The position numbers and the translations under genes are program-made. A DNA stretch of 48,474 nt from Myxococcales bacterium UBA1660 (lineage in GTDB: Bacteria > Myxococcota_A > Polyangia > Polyangiales > Houyiibacteriaceae). Below, in pieces: positions 8,892 through 16,840 of the stretch. Position 1 is the first letter of the stretch. The number at the start of each line of letters is the position of its first letter. Below the pieces are notes generated by a model. That model was not told where the DNA came from. It worked only from the letters and a program-made list of their open reading frames with translations, and did not search any database. The stretch covers positions 63,511-111,984 of the forward strand of contig DCLA01000054.1 in the NCBI GenBank assembly GCA_002320815.1, in the 5' to 3' direction.

Positions 8892-9485
8892 TCAGGGCAG
8901 GACGGTGGTCGCCGCCGCGACGCGCTCCGCGAGGGAGCCCTCGGTGTCGAAGAGGCGCCGCTGATCGATCAGGACGACCACCTCCAGGCCGTCGCCGACG
9001 CTTTCGAACGCCAGCGGCTGCGGGAAGGGGATCTCCAGGTCGAAGGGCTGCTCCCAACCCTCGCTCCGAGCCTCGCCGGCCACCTCGCCGACCAAGGTCA
9101 TCGCCGGCGCAGCGAAGCTCGCGCCGCTGAGGTGCACCACCACCGCGCAGTACTCGCCGGGGACCGGCCGGAGCACCTCGGCGAGGCGGTCCCCGTGGCT
9201 CAGGTCGAGCGCCCAGGGTCCGTTGGCGTCCGTCGTCGTGTGCGCCCGGGCGGTGCTGCCCCAGCGCGGCGCCCAGCTCACCGTCGCGCAGCGTCGGAGC
9301 TCGACCGCCTCCACTCGGACCATCGCGCTCTGCAGCGACGCGGTGTCGCCGTCCGCGGTGGTGAAGCCCAGCGTGGGCGCGACCCCGGTGACGGTCACCG
9401 GGACCTCGATGCCCGGCTCGTAGGCCACGCAGTGGAGGGTGAGCGCCAGGGCGAGCGCGCTCGCGAAGAGTCGCCGTTCAGACAT
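8892..9485 (-). CDS. Small exported protein, function unknown
   Basis: A 197-residue protein with an N-terminal signal sequence (RLFASALALALTLHC). The Cys at residue 19 could be lipidated, but TLHC is a poor lipobox, so a lipoprotein is only possible. The rest is beta-rich and Val/Asp-rich, with no family I recognise. Its start overlaps the end of the upstream beta-barrel gene by 8 bp (9478-9485), so the two are translationally coupled and probably work together in the envelope. It is convergent with the oxidoreductase operon. The coding call is good because of the coupling and the signal peptide. Confidence 0.7.
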   Translation of the reverse strand: MSERRLFASALALALTLHCVAYEPGIEVPVTVTGVAPTLGFTTADGDTASLQSAMVRVEAVELRRCATVSWAPRWGSTARAHTTTDANGPWALDLSHGDRLAEVLRPVPGEYCAVVVHLSGASFAAPAMTLVGEVAGEARSEGWEQPFDLEIPFPQPLAFESVGDGLEVVVLIDQRRLFDTEGSLAERVAAATTVLP

Positions 9486-10365
9486 CGAGGGTCACCGAAG
9501 CCATCAGCGCCAGACCCTCTTCGTGACCCCCGCGGAGCGATTGGAGCACGGGCATCGCGGCGATGAAGCGCAGCGCGACATCGGTCACGGGGCTGGCGAC
9601 CAGACCGCCGACCACCCACATCACCGCGCCCCCGGACTCGAGGTCCCGGACACCGCCCACCCGGTCCATGCCGTCGAGGCGAGCGTCGACGCCCAGCTCG
9701 AGACCCACCGCCCGGGGCTGCCACTGGTACCGCGTCATCCACCGGCCGGACACCCCGCCGGTGACCCCGAAGCGCCCGGGGGTCGGCGTGGTCACCGCCG
9801 CCAGCAGGTGGACGGAGTGGGGCGCCGCGAAGCGGGAGTAGAGCACCCCGGCGAAGGGATCCAGGGACCCGGAGCCCGACTGGAGCTCGTAGGGGGTCTG
9901 CCCCGCGGAGTCCCGGAGCCGCGGCGCCGTGGGCACCTCGAGGCCGAGCAGCACGGACACCAGGTGCCGCGGGGCCAGGTCCCGGTCCCGGAAGACGACC
10001 AAGCGCGCCCGCAGCTCGAGGTCGCCGAGGTTGAAGCGGCGCTCCCGGGCCAGGTTGGGGAAGGTCACCCGCTGCTGGACCAGGGGCACCAGCACCGAGA
10101 GTACCCAACGATCCGAGGGCGACCAGGCGGCGGCCAGCTCGACGCGGTGCTCGAGCAGCTCGGTGGCTTCGGCGCCGGTCCCGAGGGTCTCGCGCCGCTG
10201 CCGGGCGGTCGCCGAGAGCCGGAGGCGATCGGCGTAGGGCTGACCCACCCCCAGCGCGGTCAGCGTCGGATCCCCCACGGTGCACGTGCTGCACGCGCGC
10301 GCCGCCGCTGCGTCCAGGGCGAGCGCCCCGAGGACCGAGGCGACGAGGGCGAATCGAGCGACCAC
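9478..10365 (-). CDS. Predicted outer-membrane beta-barrel protein with CSTC motif
   Basis: A 295-residue exported protein starting at GTG. A signal peptide (ARFALVASVLGALALDAAAARA) is followed by CSTCTVGDPTLT, then alternating beta-strand-like segments ending in an aromatic-poor but amphipathic C-terminal strand. Similar exported barrels with an N-terminal Cys-x-x-Cys and GDPTLT are annotated as transporter-like or metal-related outer-membrane proteins in delta-proteobacteria; I take this from memory of the motif and cannot confirm it. The Cys pair could bind a metal or form a disulfide. It is coupled to the small exported protein downstream. The function is not established. Confidence 0.65.
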   Translation of the reverse strand: MVARFALVASVLGALALDAAAARACSTCTVGDPTLTALGVGQPYADRLRLSATARQRRETLGTGAEATELLEHRVELAAAWSPSDRWVLSVLVPLVQQRVTFPNLARERRFNLGDLELRARLVVFRDRDLAPRHLVSVLLGLEVPTAPRLRDSAGQTPYELQSGSGSLDPFAGVLYSRFAAPHSVHLLAAVTTPTPGRFGVTGGVSGRWMTRYQWQPRAVGLELGVDARLDGMDRVGGVRDLESGGAVMWVVGGLVASPVTDVALRFIAAMPVLQSLRGGHEEGLALMASVTLDV

Positions 10366-10429
10366 GGGCCGGATATGGGTGGCGTCGCCGGGCCCGGCAA
10401 AGCGGCGAGTTGTCGCACCCCCGGCCGGA

Positions 10430-11143
10430 TCAGCGGACTTCGGGGAGCTGCTCGGGCGTGGCCACCGGGACGTCGGCCATCTCGGCCCGGTCGCGGACCG
10501 GTCGGCACGCGGACATGCGCAGCGACTGCGCGATGACCTCGGTGGGGGCGATGTAGAGGGTGGTCGATACGCCGCGCGGGTGGGCCAGGATCACCTGCTG
10601 CAAGCTCACGTCCCCCTGGTGCCAGGTGAAGCGCCGGGTGGGGATCGCGTTCGGCCCCGCGCCTTCGCAGTGCCACGCGCCGGTGGGGCTCCCGTGGCGG
10701 TCGATGAGGGCGGTGAGCTGCGGCCCCACGCCCTCGGGGCGGACCATGGAGAGCACCTGCACCTGCCCCAGGCGATGACTCTCGGCGCCGAAGGCGTAGA
10801 GGACCTGGGAGTCCGGGGAGACGCGCTCCTCGTACCAGGTCCCCGGGCCCTGGGCGTCGGTCTTGGGCTGCATGCCCGGCCGCAGCGCGCGGACCTCGGT
10901 CTCGAGCATGCCCAGCGCCAGGTCGGCGATGGGATCGGGGAACTTGCCTGCGGAGGCGGTGCGCAGATGTTCGCCCAGCTCGTTCAGCTCGCGTTCCCGG
11001 GTCGCTTCTCGGTCGCGCTGGCGGCGCTCTCGGCGCTCGGCTGCCTCCTGGGCCGCCTGGGAGCTCTGGACCCGCCAAGCGGCGAACCCGCCCCCGGCGA
11101 GGAGGAGCACGGTCAGGCTGGCGACGAGGGTGGGGCGGCTCAC
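10430..11143 (-). CDS. Membrane-anchored coiled-coil protein, unknown
   Basis: A 237-residue protein starting at GTG. An uncleaved N-terminal helix (VASLTVLLLAGGGFAAW) anchors it, followed by a strongly charged helix (QEAAERRERRQRDREATRER) typical of a coiled coil. A mixed alpha/beta periplasmic domain follows, with no recognised family. The genes on either side are on the same strand, with gaps of 64 bp (to the beta-barrel gene) and 25 bp (to the epimerase gene), so it may belong to a loose operon. No catalytic motif is visible. The length, clean frame and anchor support it as real. Confidence 0.65.
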   Translation of the reverse strand: MSRPTLVASLTVLLLAGGGFAAWRVQSSQAAQEAAERRERRQRDREATRERELNELGEHLRTASAGKFPDPIADLALGMLETEVRALRPGMQPKTDAQGPGTWYEERVSPDSQVLYAFGAESHRLGQVQVLSMVRPEGVGPQLTALIDRHGSPTGAWHCEGAGPNAIPTRRFTWHQGDVSLQQVILAHPRGVSTTLYIAPTEVIAQSLRMSACRPVRDRAEMADVPVATPEQLPEVR

Positions 11144-11168
11144 CGCGCGAGCATAGCCGCCTCGGCGG

Positions 11169-12080
11169 TCACAGCACGTCGGCGAGCGCGGGCTTCAGCT
11201 CGGGATGCTTCCACTCGAAGCCGTAGCCCTCCAGCGCCTCGGGCACGGCGCCGGTGGACGCCAGGAGCATCTCGTCGGCGGCCTGGCCCATGGCCAGCTT
11301 CGCCAGCTTCCCGGGCACCGGGATGAAGGTCGGCCGCGAGAGGACGTCGCCGAGGGTCTCGGTGAAGACCGCGTTGGAGACCGGTTCGGGGGCCACGGCG
11401 TTGAACACGCCACTCACCGCGGGATTCTCGATGGCGAAGGTGAGCATCCGCACCAGGTCCTCGAGGTGCACCCAGGCCATGAGCTGCTGGCCCGACCCGA
11501 TGCGTCCGCCGAGGCCCAGCTTGAAGGGGGTCTTCATGGCCTGGAGCGCGCCGCCGTCTTCGGCCAGCACGATCCCGATCCGCGGATGGACCACCCGGAT
11601 GCCCGCGGCGGCGGCCGGGGACGCCGACGCTTCCCAAGCGACGCAGACCTCGGAGAGGAACCCATCGCCGGGCGCGGCGCTCTCGTCGAGGGCGTCCTGG
11701 CCGCGGTCCCCGTAGTAGCCCACGGCCGACGCGGACACGAGCACGTCCGGCGGATGCTCCAGTCCCGAAAGGGCCTCGGCGAGCAAGGTGGTCCCCTTCA
11801 CGCGGCTCTCCCGGATCCGCTTGCGCTTCCCCTCGGTCCACAGCCCGGCCACGTTCTCGCCGGCCAGGTGGACCACCGCGTCGACGCCCTCCAGCCGCTC
11901 CCGGTCGAGCTCGCCCGTCTGGGGATCCCAACGGATGACCTCCGAGCCCTTCGCGCTGCGCGACAGGACCCGTACGGTCCAACCGGCATTTTCCAGGTGG
12001 CGGCGGAGGGCGGTCCCCACGAGACCCGTGGCGCCGGTGATGGCCACGGTGCGGCCCGGAGGCTGAGAGCTGGTCGTCAT
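11169..12080 (-). CDS. TIGR01777 family NAD(P)-binding epimerase (SDR39U1/YfcH-like)
   Basis: A 303-residue extended short-chain dehydrogenase-like protein. The Rossmann motif TGATGLVG occurs at residues 15-22, and AVVHLAGENVAGLWTEGKRK is characteristic of the TIGR01777/YfcH family. ASAVGYYGDRG carries the Tyr region, and PRIGIVLAEDGGAL and FTETLGDVLSRP match the conserved C-terminal part. The reaction of the family is poorly defined; members are called sugar nucleotide epimerases by homology only. It is divergent from the GlgA-like gene across a 71-86 bp spacer. Length is normal for the family and all core motifs are present. Confidence 0.87.
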   Translation of the reverse strand: MTTSSQPPGRTVAITGATGLVGTALRRHLENAGWTVRVLSRSAKGSEVIRWDPQTGELDRERLEGVDAVVHLAGENVAGLWTEGKRKRIRESRVKGTTLLAEALSGLEHPPDVLVSASAVGYYGDRGQDALDESAAPGDGFLSEVCVAWEASASPAAAAGIRVVHPRIGIVLAEDGGALQAMKTPFKLGLGGRIGSGQQLMAWVHLEDLVRMLTFAIENPAVSGVFNAVAPEPVSNAVFTETLGDVLSRPTFIPVPGKLAKLAMGQAADEMLLASTGAVPEALEGYGFEWKHPELKPALADVL

Positions 12081-12166
12081 GGGATGGGTCTCGGGCCGCC
12101 TCCCACCCCTGGCAAGGCCCGAGCGATTGCGAATCGTGCGGCGTCCGCCTAATGTCCCGGCCGCCC

Positions 12167-13513
12167 ATGAACATCGTCCTCATCGCCCCCGAGATGGAGC
12201 CCTTCGCCGGTCACGGTCCCGTGGCCCAGGTGGTCGGCGCCTTGCCCAAGGCCCTGCGCTCCCTCGACAACGAGGTGACCGTGATCCTGCCGCTCCTGCG
12301 CGGCATCGAGCCGGCCCGTCATTCGCTCGCGCGTCGCCTGACCAAGCTGACCTTCCAGGTCGGTGGGGAGGAGTACGCCTGCGAGCAGTGGAGCGGTCGC
12401 ACCATCGCGGGCGTGGAGACGATCTTCATCGGCCACGAGACCCTCTTCCACTCCGTGGATTCCCTGGAGGAGGGCGACGACGCCGCGCTCCGGGCGGCGG
12501 TCTTCGCGCGCGCCGCGGCGGCCCTCCTGGCGAAGAACGAGCCCGGCTGGCAGGTCGTCCACGGTCACGGTTGGGTCGGCGCCGCCGCCCTCGCCGCGGC
12601 CAGTGATGCCGGCGTCGAGCTCCCCTCGGTGCTCACCGTGCACGACACGCGGGCCCAGGGACCCTCGGTCGACGCGGGGATGTTCGCCGGGGTCGGCAAC
12701 GAAGGCGTGCTCGCCGCCGGCGCCCGCTGCGCCGAGGCGGTGACCGTCGGTTCGCCCAGCCTGGCCAGCGTGGTCCGCGACGCCCTGGGCGAGGCCCTCG
12801 GCAGCCGCGAGATCCGCGGCATCGCCCACGGCCTGGACGAGGCCATCTGGAATCCGCTCACCGATCCCGAGCTGCCCGCCCGCTTCGATCCGGTCGACCT
12901 GCGCGGCAAGGCTCACTGCAAGGCAGAGCTCCAGCGGACCCTCGAGCTGCCCGCGCGGCCCGAGGTCCCGCTCCTGGTAGCCGTGGGCACCGAGGTCGAG
13001 GCCTGGCGCCGTCTGGTCAAGGTCGCGCCCCGCGTGATGCGCAACGACGTCCAGGTGGTCGCCATCGAGCCGCCCGAGGAGTCGGGGCTGCGCGAGGCGC
13101 TCGTCGAGATCCAGGAGCGCTGGCCCGACCGCTTCCAGGTTCGCTGGGGCAAGGGCAAGACCCTGGCTCACCGGGCTCGCGCCGGCGCGGACCTCGCGGT
13201 GATCCTGACCGACCACGCGCCCGACGGCGCCGACCCGATGATCGCGCAGCGCTACGGCGCCGTGCCGGTCGCGCCCCGGGTGGGGGCCGCCGCCGACGTC
13301 ATCGTCGACGCCGACGCCAACCTGGAGTCCGGCAGCGGCTTCCTCTTCGAGGCCAAGGACGAGGAAGAGCTCCTCGGAGCCATCCGGCGCGCCATCGCCG
13401 CGGTGACCCGTCCGGGCTTCCCCGACCTGCGCCGGCGGGTCATGCGCATCGACTCCTCCTGGGAGCGGAGCGCCCGCCTCCACGGCGCGCTCTACGAGTC
13501 GCTGACCGCCTGA
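12167..13513 (+). CDS. Glycogen-synthase-like protein with degenerate active site
   Basis: A 448-residue protein clearly built on the bacterial GlgA (GT5) plan. It begins MNIVLIAPEMEPFA, continues VVGALPKALRSLDNEVTVILP and VVHGHGWVGAAALA, and has GLDEAIWNPLTDPELPARF before the linker. Every canonical ADP-glucose contact is altered. KTGGL near the start is GHGPV, HDW is HGW, the Arg/Lys of RLTDQKG is absent in VGTEVEAWRR, and EPCGLTQ is replaced by HAPDGADPM before RYGAVPVAPRVGAAAD. It is therefore probably non-catalytic or of altered function. I chose ATG 12167 over ATG 12152 because the family starts at the first beta strand. Its end overlaps the convergent tsaB by 22 bp. Confidence 0.75.
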   Translation: MNIVLIAPEMEPFAGHGPVAQVVGALPKALRSLDNEVTVILPLLRGIEPARHSLARRLTKLTFQVGGEEYACEQWSGRTIAGVETIFIGHETLFHSVDSLEEGDDAALRAAVFARAAAALLAKNEPGWQVVHGHGWVGAAALAAASDAGVELPSVLTVHDTRAQGPSVDAGMFAGVGNEGVLAAGARCAEAVTVGSPSLASVVRDALGEALGSREIRGIAHGLDEAIWNPLTDPELPARFDPVDLRGKAHCKAELQRTLELPARPEVPLLVAVGTEVEAWRRLVKVAPRVMRNDVQVVAIEPPEESGLREALVEIQERWPDRFQVRWGKGKTLAHRARAGADLAVILTDHAPDGADPMIAQRYGAVPVAPRVGAAADVIVDADANLESGSGFLFEAKDEEELLGAIRRAIAAVTRPGFPDLRRRVMRIDSSWERSARLHGALYESLTA

Positions 13514-14172
13514 GCCCGGGCGGGGAGCTTCGCGTCGCTGGCGCGAACGTAGATGGGCTCCAGGGTCGGCTCGGCGAGCCGGCCCGCGGCGGCCCGGTGG
13601 ATCGCCAGGCGGGCCAGCACGGCGGCGTCCGGCGTCTCGTCGCCCGCGGTGCGCGCGTCGTGGGCCGCCAGGGCCTCGTAGCGAGCGACCCCGGAGCCGA
13701 GCACCGTCACCGGGCCTTGCTCGGCCAGCTGGGTCAGCGCCGCCTCCGGCGTCTGGTCGAAGAGCGCGCCCCGGAGCGCCACGCCGCCGCCGTCGGTCGC
13801 GAAGACCCCGCCGTAGACCCGGCCCCGACCCGCGTCGACCAGGGGCGCCCGGAGACCCTCGCCGGGGAACCCGGCGGCCAAGACCTCCAGCGAGCCCACG
13901 CCTACCAGCGGCAGGCCGCGGCCGAACGCGAGCCCCTTGGCGACCGCGACCCCGATCCGGGTCCCGGTGAAGGACCCCGGGCCGAGGCCCACCGCGATCA
14001 GCTCCACGTCGTCCAGGCTCGCGCCGGCCTCCCGGAGGACCTCTTCCAGGAGCGGCTGGAGCGCGGTGCCGTGGCGCTTCACTTCGGCTCGGCGGGCGGC
14101 GAGGACCGAGTCGGCGGTGGCGAACACCGCCGAGGCGGTGGAGCTGGAGGAGTCGAAGGCGAGGACGCGCAC
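13492..14172 (-). CDS. tsaB: tRNA threonylcarbamoyladenosine biosynthesis protein TsaB
   Basis: A 226-residue ASKHA-fold protein that partners TsaD and TsaE in making t6A at position 37 of ANN-decoding tRNAs. It shows the family start RVLAFDSSSSTASAV, the signature GLGPGSFTGTRIGVAVAKGL and the GVGSLEVLA region. It lacks the zinc-binding histidines of TsaD, as TsaB should. Its 3' end overlaps the 3' end of the convergent GlgA-like gene by 22 bp, an uncommon arrangement that leaves no room for a terminator. It is divergent from miaE, another tRNA position-37 modification gene. Length and motifs are normal. Confidence 0.92.
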   Translation of the reverse strand: MRVLAFDSSSSTASAVFATADSVLAARRAEVKRHGTALQPLLEEVLREAGASLDDVELIAVGLGPGSFTGTRIGVAVAKGLAFGRGLPLVGVGSLEVLAAGFPGEGLRAPLVDAGRGRVYGGVFATDGGGVALRGALFDQTPEAALTQLAEQGPVTVLGSGVARYEALAAHDARTAGDETPDAAVLARLAIHRAAAGRLAEPTLEPIYVRASDAKLPARAQAVSDS

Positions 14173-14235
14173 CGGCGGACCATGCCACGCCAGGGACGAC
14201 TCAGCACCCGCTCCGCGTCGGTCCTGGCACGCTGC

Positions 14236-14264
14236 TTGACCCCCTCGAAGCCGGCGACTAGACC
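14236..14264 (+). promoter_or_regulatory. Weak sigma-70-like promoter before miaE-lepB
   Basis: TTGACC (14236-14241) is separated by 17 bp from TAGACC (14259-14264), upstream of miaE at 14288. The -35 box matches five of six positions, the -10 box only three. Given the GC-rich background it may be chance. Confidence 0.25.
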
Positions 14265-14287
14265 GGGGGTTCGCTCGGCCGTCGACG

Positions 14288-14866
14288 ATGCTCCACCTCC
14301 TTCAGCCCACGGATCCTCGTTGGATCGACGCGGTCATGACCGATGTCCCGGGGCTCCTCGCCGACCACGCCCACTGCGAGCTCAAGGCCGCGCAGAGCGC
14401 GCTGTCGATGGTCGGCCGCTTCGGCGACGAGGCCCCGGACCTGGTGGAGCCGTTGAGCAAGCTGGCGCGCGAGGAGACTGCCCACTTCCGGCAGGTCTGC
14501 GAGCACCTCGAGGCCCGCTCCGCCGGCATCGGACGACCGGCCAAGGACGACTACGTCGGCGCCCTGCGCAAGGCGGCCCGGCAGGACGGCGAGGCTCCGG
14601 CGATGCTCGACCGACTCTTGGTCTCCGCGCTCATCGAGGCCCGCTCCTGCGAGCGCTTCCAGGTGCTCGCCGAGGGCGTGCCGGACGCCGAGCTGGCCGA
14701 CTTCTATCGCGGGCTGATGGCCGCCGAGGCCCGCCACTTCAGCCTCTTTCGCGGTCTCGCCGAGAAGCACTTCGGCGCCGAGGCCCGGCGCCGCCTGGAC
14801 CGGCTCGCCGAGCGCGAGGCGGAGATCGCCCACATGCTCCCCCTGGGACCGACGGTGCACGGATGA
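14288..14866 (+). CDS. miaE: tRNA 2-methylthio-N6-isopentenyl adenosine hydroxylase MiaE
   Basis: A 192-residue ferritin-fold diiron hydroxylase that hydroxylates ms2i6A37 to ms2io6A37 in tRNA, after MiaA and MiaB. The ligand pattern is present: Glu31 in AHCELKAAQ, EETAH with Glu62/63 and His66, a second Glu in ALIEARSCERFQ, and EARH in AAEARHFSLF. The start MLHLLQPTDPRWID fits the family. The stop overlaps the lepB start as ATGA, so the two are cotranslated. It is divergent from tsaB, which places two position-37 tRNA modification genes side by side. No miaA or miaB is in the window. Confidence 0.92.
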   Translation: MLHLLQPTDPRWIDAVMTDVPGLLADHAHCELKAAQSALSMVGRFGDEAPDLVEPLSKLAREETAHFRQVCEHLEARSAGIGRPAKDDYVGALRKAARQDGEAPAMLDRLLVSALIEARSCERFQVLAEGVPDAELADFYRGLMAAEARHFSLFRGLAEKHFGAEARRRLDRLAEREAEIAHMLPLGPTVHG

Positions 14867-15663
14867 GCGTCGCGAAGGACACTCCGCCCGAAGCGGCGGA
14901 CGAGACCCGAACCCCGGCCGAGGCCGAGAGGGCCAAGCCCAAGCCCGCCAAGAAGGACGACGAGGGCTGGGACCGCTTCAAGGCCAACGTCCGCACCATC
15001 GGCGGCGCGGTCCTCCTGGCAGTCTTCATCCGCATCGTGCTCTTCGAGGCCTTCGAGATCGACGGCCCCTCGATGGAGCCCACCCTCCTCAACGGCGACC
15101 GGGTGGTGGTCGCCAAGATGCTCTACGGGCTCTTCCTGCCCAAGATGAACGAGGCGGTGCTCTCCTGGGGCGAGCCGCACCTCGGGGACGTGATCATCGT
15201 CCACAGCCCGGCCGACGACGTGGACATCGTCAAACGCGTGATGGGCGTCCCCGGGGACACCGTGCAGCAGCGGGAGGACGGCTTCTACCGCAACGGCGAG
15301 CTGGTCGAGCGGCGCGAGGTGGGGCCCTGCAATCCGGACGAGCGCCTCGAAGATCCCTTCGACGATCTCGACGAGTGCATCATCTACGAGGAGACCGTCG
15401 CCGGGCGCTCCTTCCGCATCAGCGACAGCGGCCACGGCGAGCGCATCGGCCCGCCGGTGACCGTGCCGCCCGGCCACGTCTACGTCCGCGGTGACCACCG
15501 GGACCGTTCGAACGACTCGACCAACCCGCACATCGGCGCGGTGCCCATCGAGCGGGTGAAGGGCCGGGCGCTCTTCATCTACCTCTCGTGCGACGACGAG
15601 CCCGGCGGCGTGAACTTCTGCGACCGCCCCCGCTGGCCGCGCTTCTTCGACAGCGTCCGCTGA
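14863..15663 (+). CDS. lepB: Signal peptidase I
   Basis: A 266-residue inner-membrane serine protease that removes signal peptides from Sec and Tat substrates. After a Glu/Lys-rich cytoplasmic tail (residues 1-42) comes one membrane helix (about 47-62). The catalytic Ser70 is in GPSMEPTL and Lys124 in DIVKRVMGVPGD. Box E is seen as VYVRGDHRDRSNDS. A Cys-containing insert (GPCNPDERLEDPFDDLDECI) lies between the catalytic Lys and box E. The ATG at 14863 overlaps the miaE stop; longer readings would run through miaE in another frame. Length is typical. Confidence 0.93.
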   Translation: MSVAKDTPPEAADETRTPAEAERAKPKPAKKDDEGWDRFKANVRTIGGAVLLAVFIRIVLFEAFEIDGPSMEPTLLNGDRVVVAKMLYGLFLPKMNEAVLSWGEPHLGDVIIVHSPADDVDIVKRVMGVPGDTVQQREDGFYRNGELVERREVGPCNPDERLEDPFDDLDECIIYEETVAGRSFRISDSGHGERIGPPVTVPPGHVYVRGDHRDRSNDSTNPHIGAVPIERVKGRALFIYLSCDDEPGGVNFCDRPRWPRFFDSVR

Positions 15664-15665
15664 CC

Positions 15666-15696
15666 TGGCGCCATCGGATGGTGGAGTGGCGCCATC
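15666..15696. promoter_or_regulatory. Two TGGCGCCATC direct repeats, 21-bp phased, candidate AraC-type operator
   Basis: TGGCGCCATC occurs at 15666-15675 and again at 15687-15696, exactly 21 bp apart (two helical turns), in the 94-bp gap before the SDR-AraC operon. AraC-family proteins commonly bind direct repeats with this phasing, and the second gene of the operon encodes one. GGATGG and CCATCC between and within the copies could also form a small hairpin after lepB. Confidence 0.45.
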
Positions 15697-15757
15697 CGCG
15701 AGAGCGCGCCCGGGACCGAGGCCCTATCTCCGAGGAGTCCGCTTTTCGGAGGTATCC

Positions 15758-16840
15758 ATGTCCATCGACCCGTCCGCTCCCGTCCTCGTCACTGGCGCCA
15801 CCGGCTACGTCGCCGGGTGGCTCGTCCGCCGTCTCCTCGAAGAGGGCTTCACCGTCCACGCCCCGGTTCGCCGTCCGGACGACCCCGCCAAGGTGGGGCA
15901 CCTGGTGGCGATGGCCGAGGAGCTCCCGGGCACGCTCCGGCTCTTCCGGGCGGATCTCCTCGAGCCCGGGTCCTATGGCGAGGCGATGGAGGGGTGCGCC
16001 CTGGTCTTCCACACCGCTTCGCCTTTCACGAGCGAGATCACCGACCCCCAGAAGCAGCTCGTCGAGCCCGCGCAGCGCGGTACGCGTAACGTGCTGGAGG
16101 AAGCCAACGCCCAGCCTTCGGTGCGCCGGGTCGTGGTCACCAGCAGCTGCGCGGCCATCTACGGCGACAACGCGGATCTCGAAGGCACGCCCGGGGGCGT
16201 GTTCACCGAAGAGGTATGGAACACGTCCTCCAGCCTCGATCACCAGCCCTACGCCTTCTCCAAGACGCTCGCGGAGCGGGAGGCCTGGGCCATCGCCGAG
16301 GCCCAGGATCGCTGGGATCTGGTGGTGGTGAACCCGGCCTTCGTCCTCGGGCCCGGCGTCCGCGCGGACGCCACCTCGGAGAGCTTCAGCCTCATGCGCC
16401 AGCTCGGCGACGGGACCTTCGCCATGGGGATGCCCGCGATGGGCATGGGCATCGTCGACGTGCGCGACGTGGCCGAGGCGCACCTCCGGGCCGGGACCCG
16501 GCCCGAGGCCCACGGTCGGAACATCGTGGTCGGGCACGACTCGGACCTCGCCGACGTCGCCGCCATCCTCCGGGAGCACTTCGGCGAGCGCTTCGCCTTC
16601 CCGCGGCGGACCCTGCCCAAGTGGCTGGTGTGGCTGGCCGGCCCGATGACCAACCCGCTGCTGACCCGGAAGGTGGTCTCCCGGAACATCGGGCTCCCCT
16701 GGAAGAGCGACAACGGCAAGGCCGTCCGCGAGCTGGGCTTGACCTACCGGCCGCTGGCGACGACCGTGATCGAGATGTTTCAGCAGCAGGCCGAGGCCGG
16801 GCTCGTGCCCCCGCGAGGCGAGGAGCGGGCCGCGGCGTGA
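15758..16840 (+). CDS. NAD(P)-dependent extended SDR reductase (dihydroflavonol/cinnamoyl-CoA reductase type)
   Basis: A 360-residue extended short-chain dehydrogenase. The cofactor motif is TGATGYVAG at residues 12-20, and the catalytic pair is Tyr165 and Lys169 in PYAFSK. Features of the dihydroflavonol-4-reductase/cinnamoyl-CoA reductase branch are CALVFHTASPF, VVTSSCAAIYG and VVNPAFVLGPGV. The substrate is probably an aldehyde or ketone of medium size. A perfect GGAGG (15748-15752) lies before ATG 15758, which decides the start over an in-frame upstream ATG. The stop overlaps the GTG of the AraC gene, so the enzyme and the regulator form an operon, possibly controlled by the 21-bp direct repeats upstream. 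Confidence 0.85.
   Translation: MSIDPSAPVLVTGATGYVAGWLVRRLLEEGFTVHAPVRRPDDPAKVGHLVAMAEELPGTLRLFRADLLEPGSYGEAMEGCALVFHTASPFTSEITDPQKQLVEPAQRGTRNVLEEANAQPSVRRVVVTSSCAAIYGDNADLEGTPGGVFTEEVWNTSSSLDHQPYAFSKTLAEREAWAIAEAQDRWDLVVVNPAFVLGPGVRADATSESFSLMRQLGDGTFAMGMPAMGMGIVDVRDVAEAHLRAGTRPEAHGRNIVVGHDSDLADVAAILREHFGERFAFPRRTLPKWLVWLAGPMTNPLLTRKVVSRNIGLPWKSDNGKAVRELGLTYRPLATTVIEMFQQQAEAGLVPPRGEERAAA

Noticed and set aside
12124..12136. CGATT-GCG-AATCG inverted repeat between the epimerase and GlgA-like genes
   Set aside because: Only five paired bases and no second copy; likely chance.
14225..14240. Sigma-54-like TGGCAC-N5-TTGAC upstream of miaE
   Set aside because: The -12 GC pair, which is nearly invariant, is missing.
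14261..14273. GACCGGGGGTTCG as a member of the repeat family
   Set aside because: Differs from the core by an insertion and a changed end; single and not convincing.
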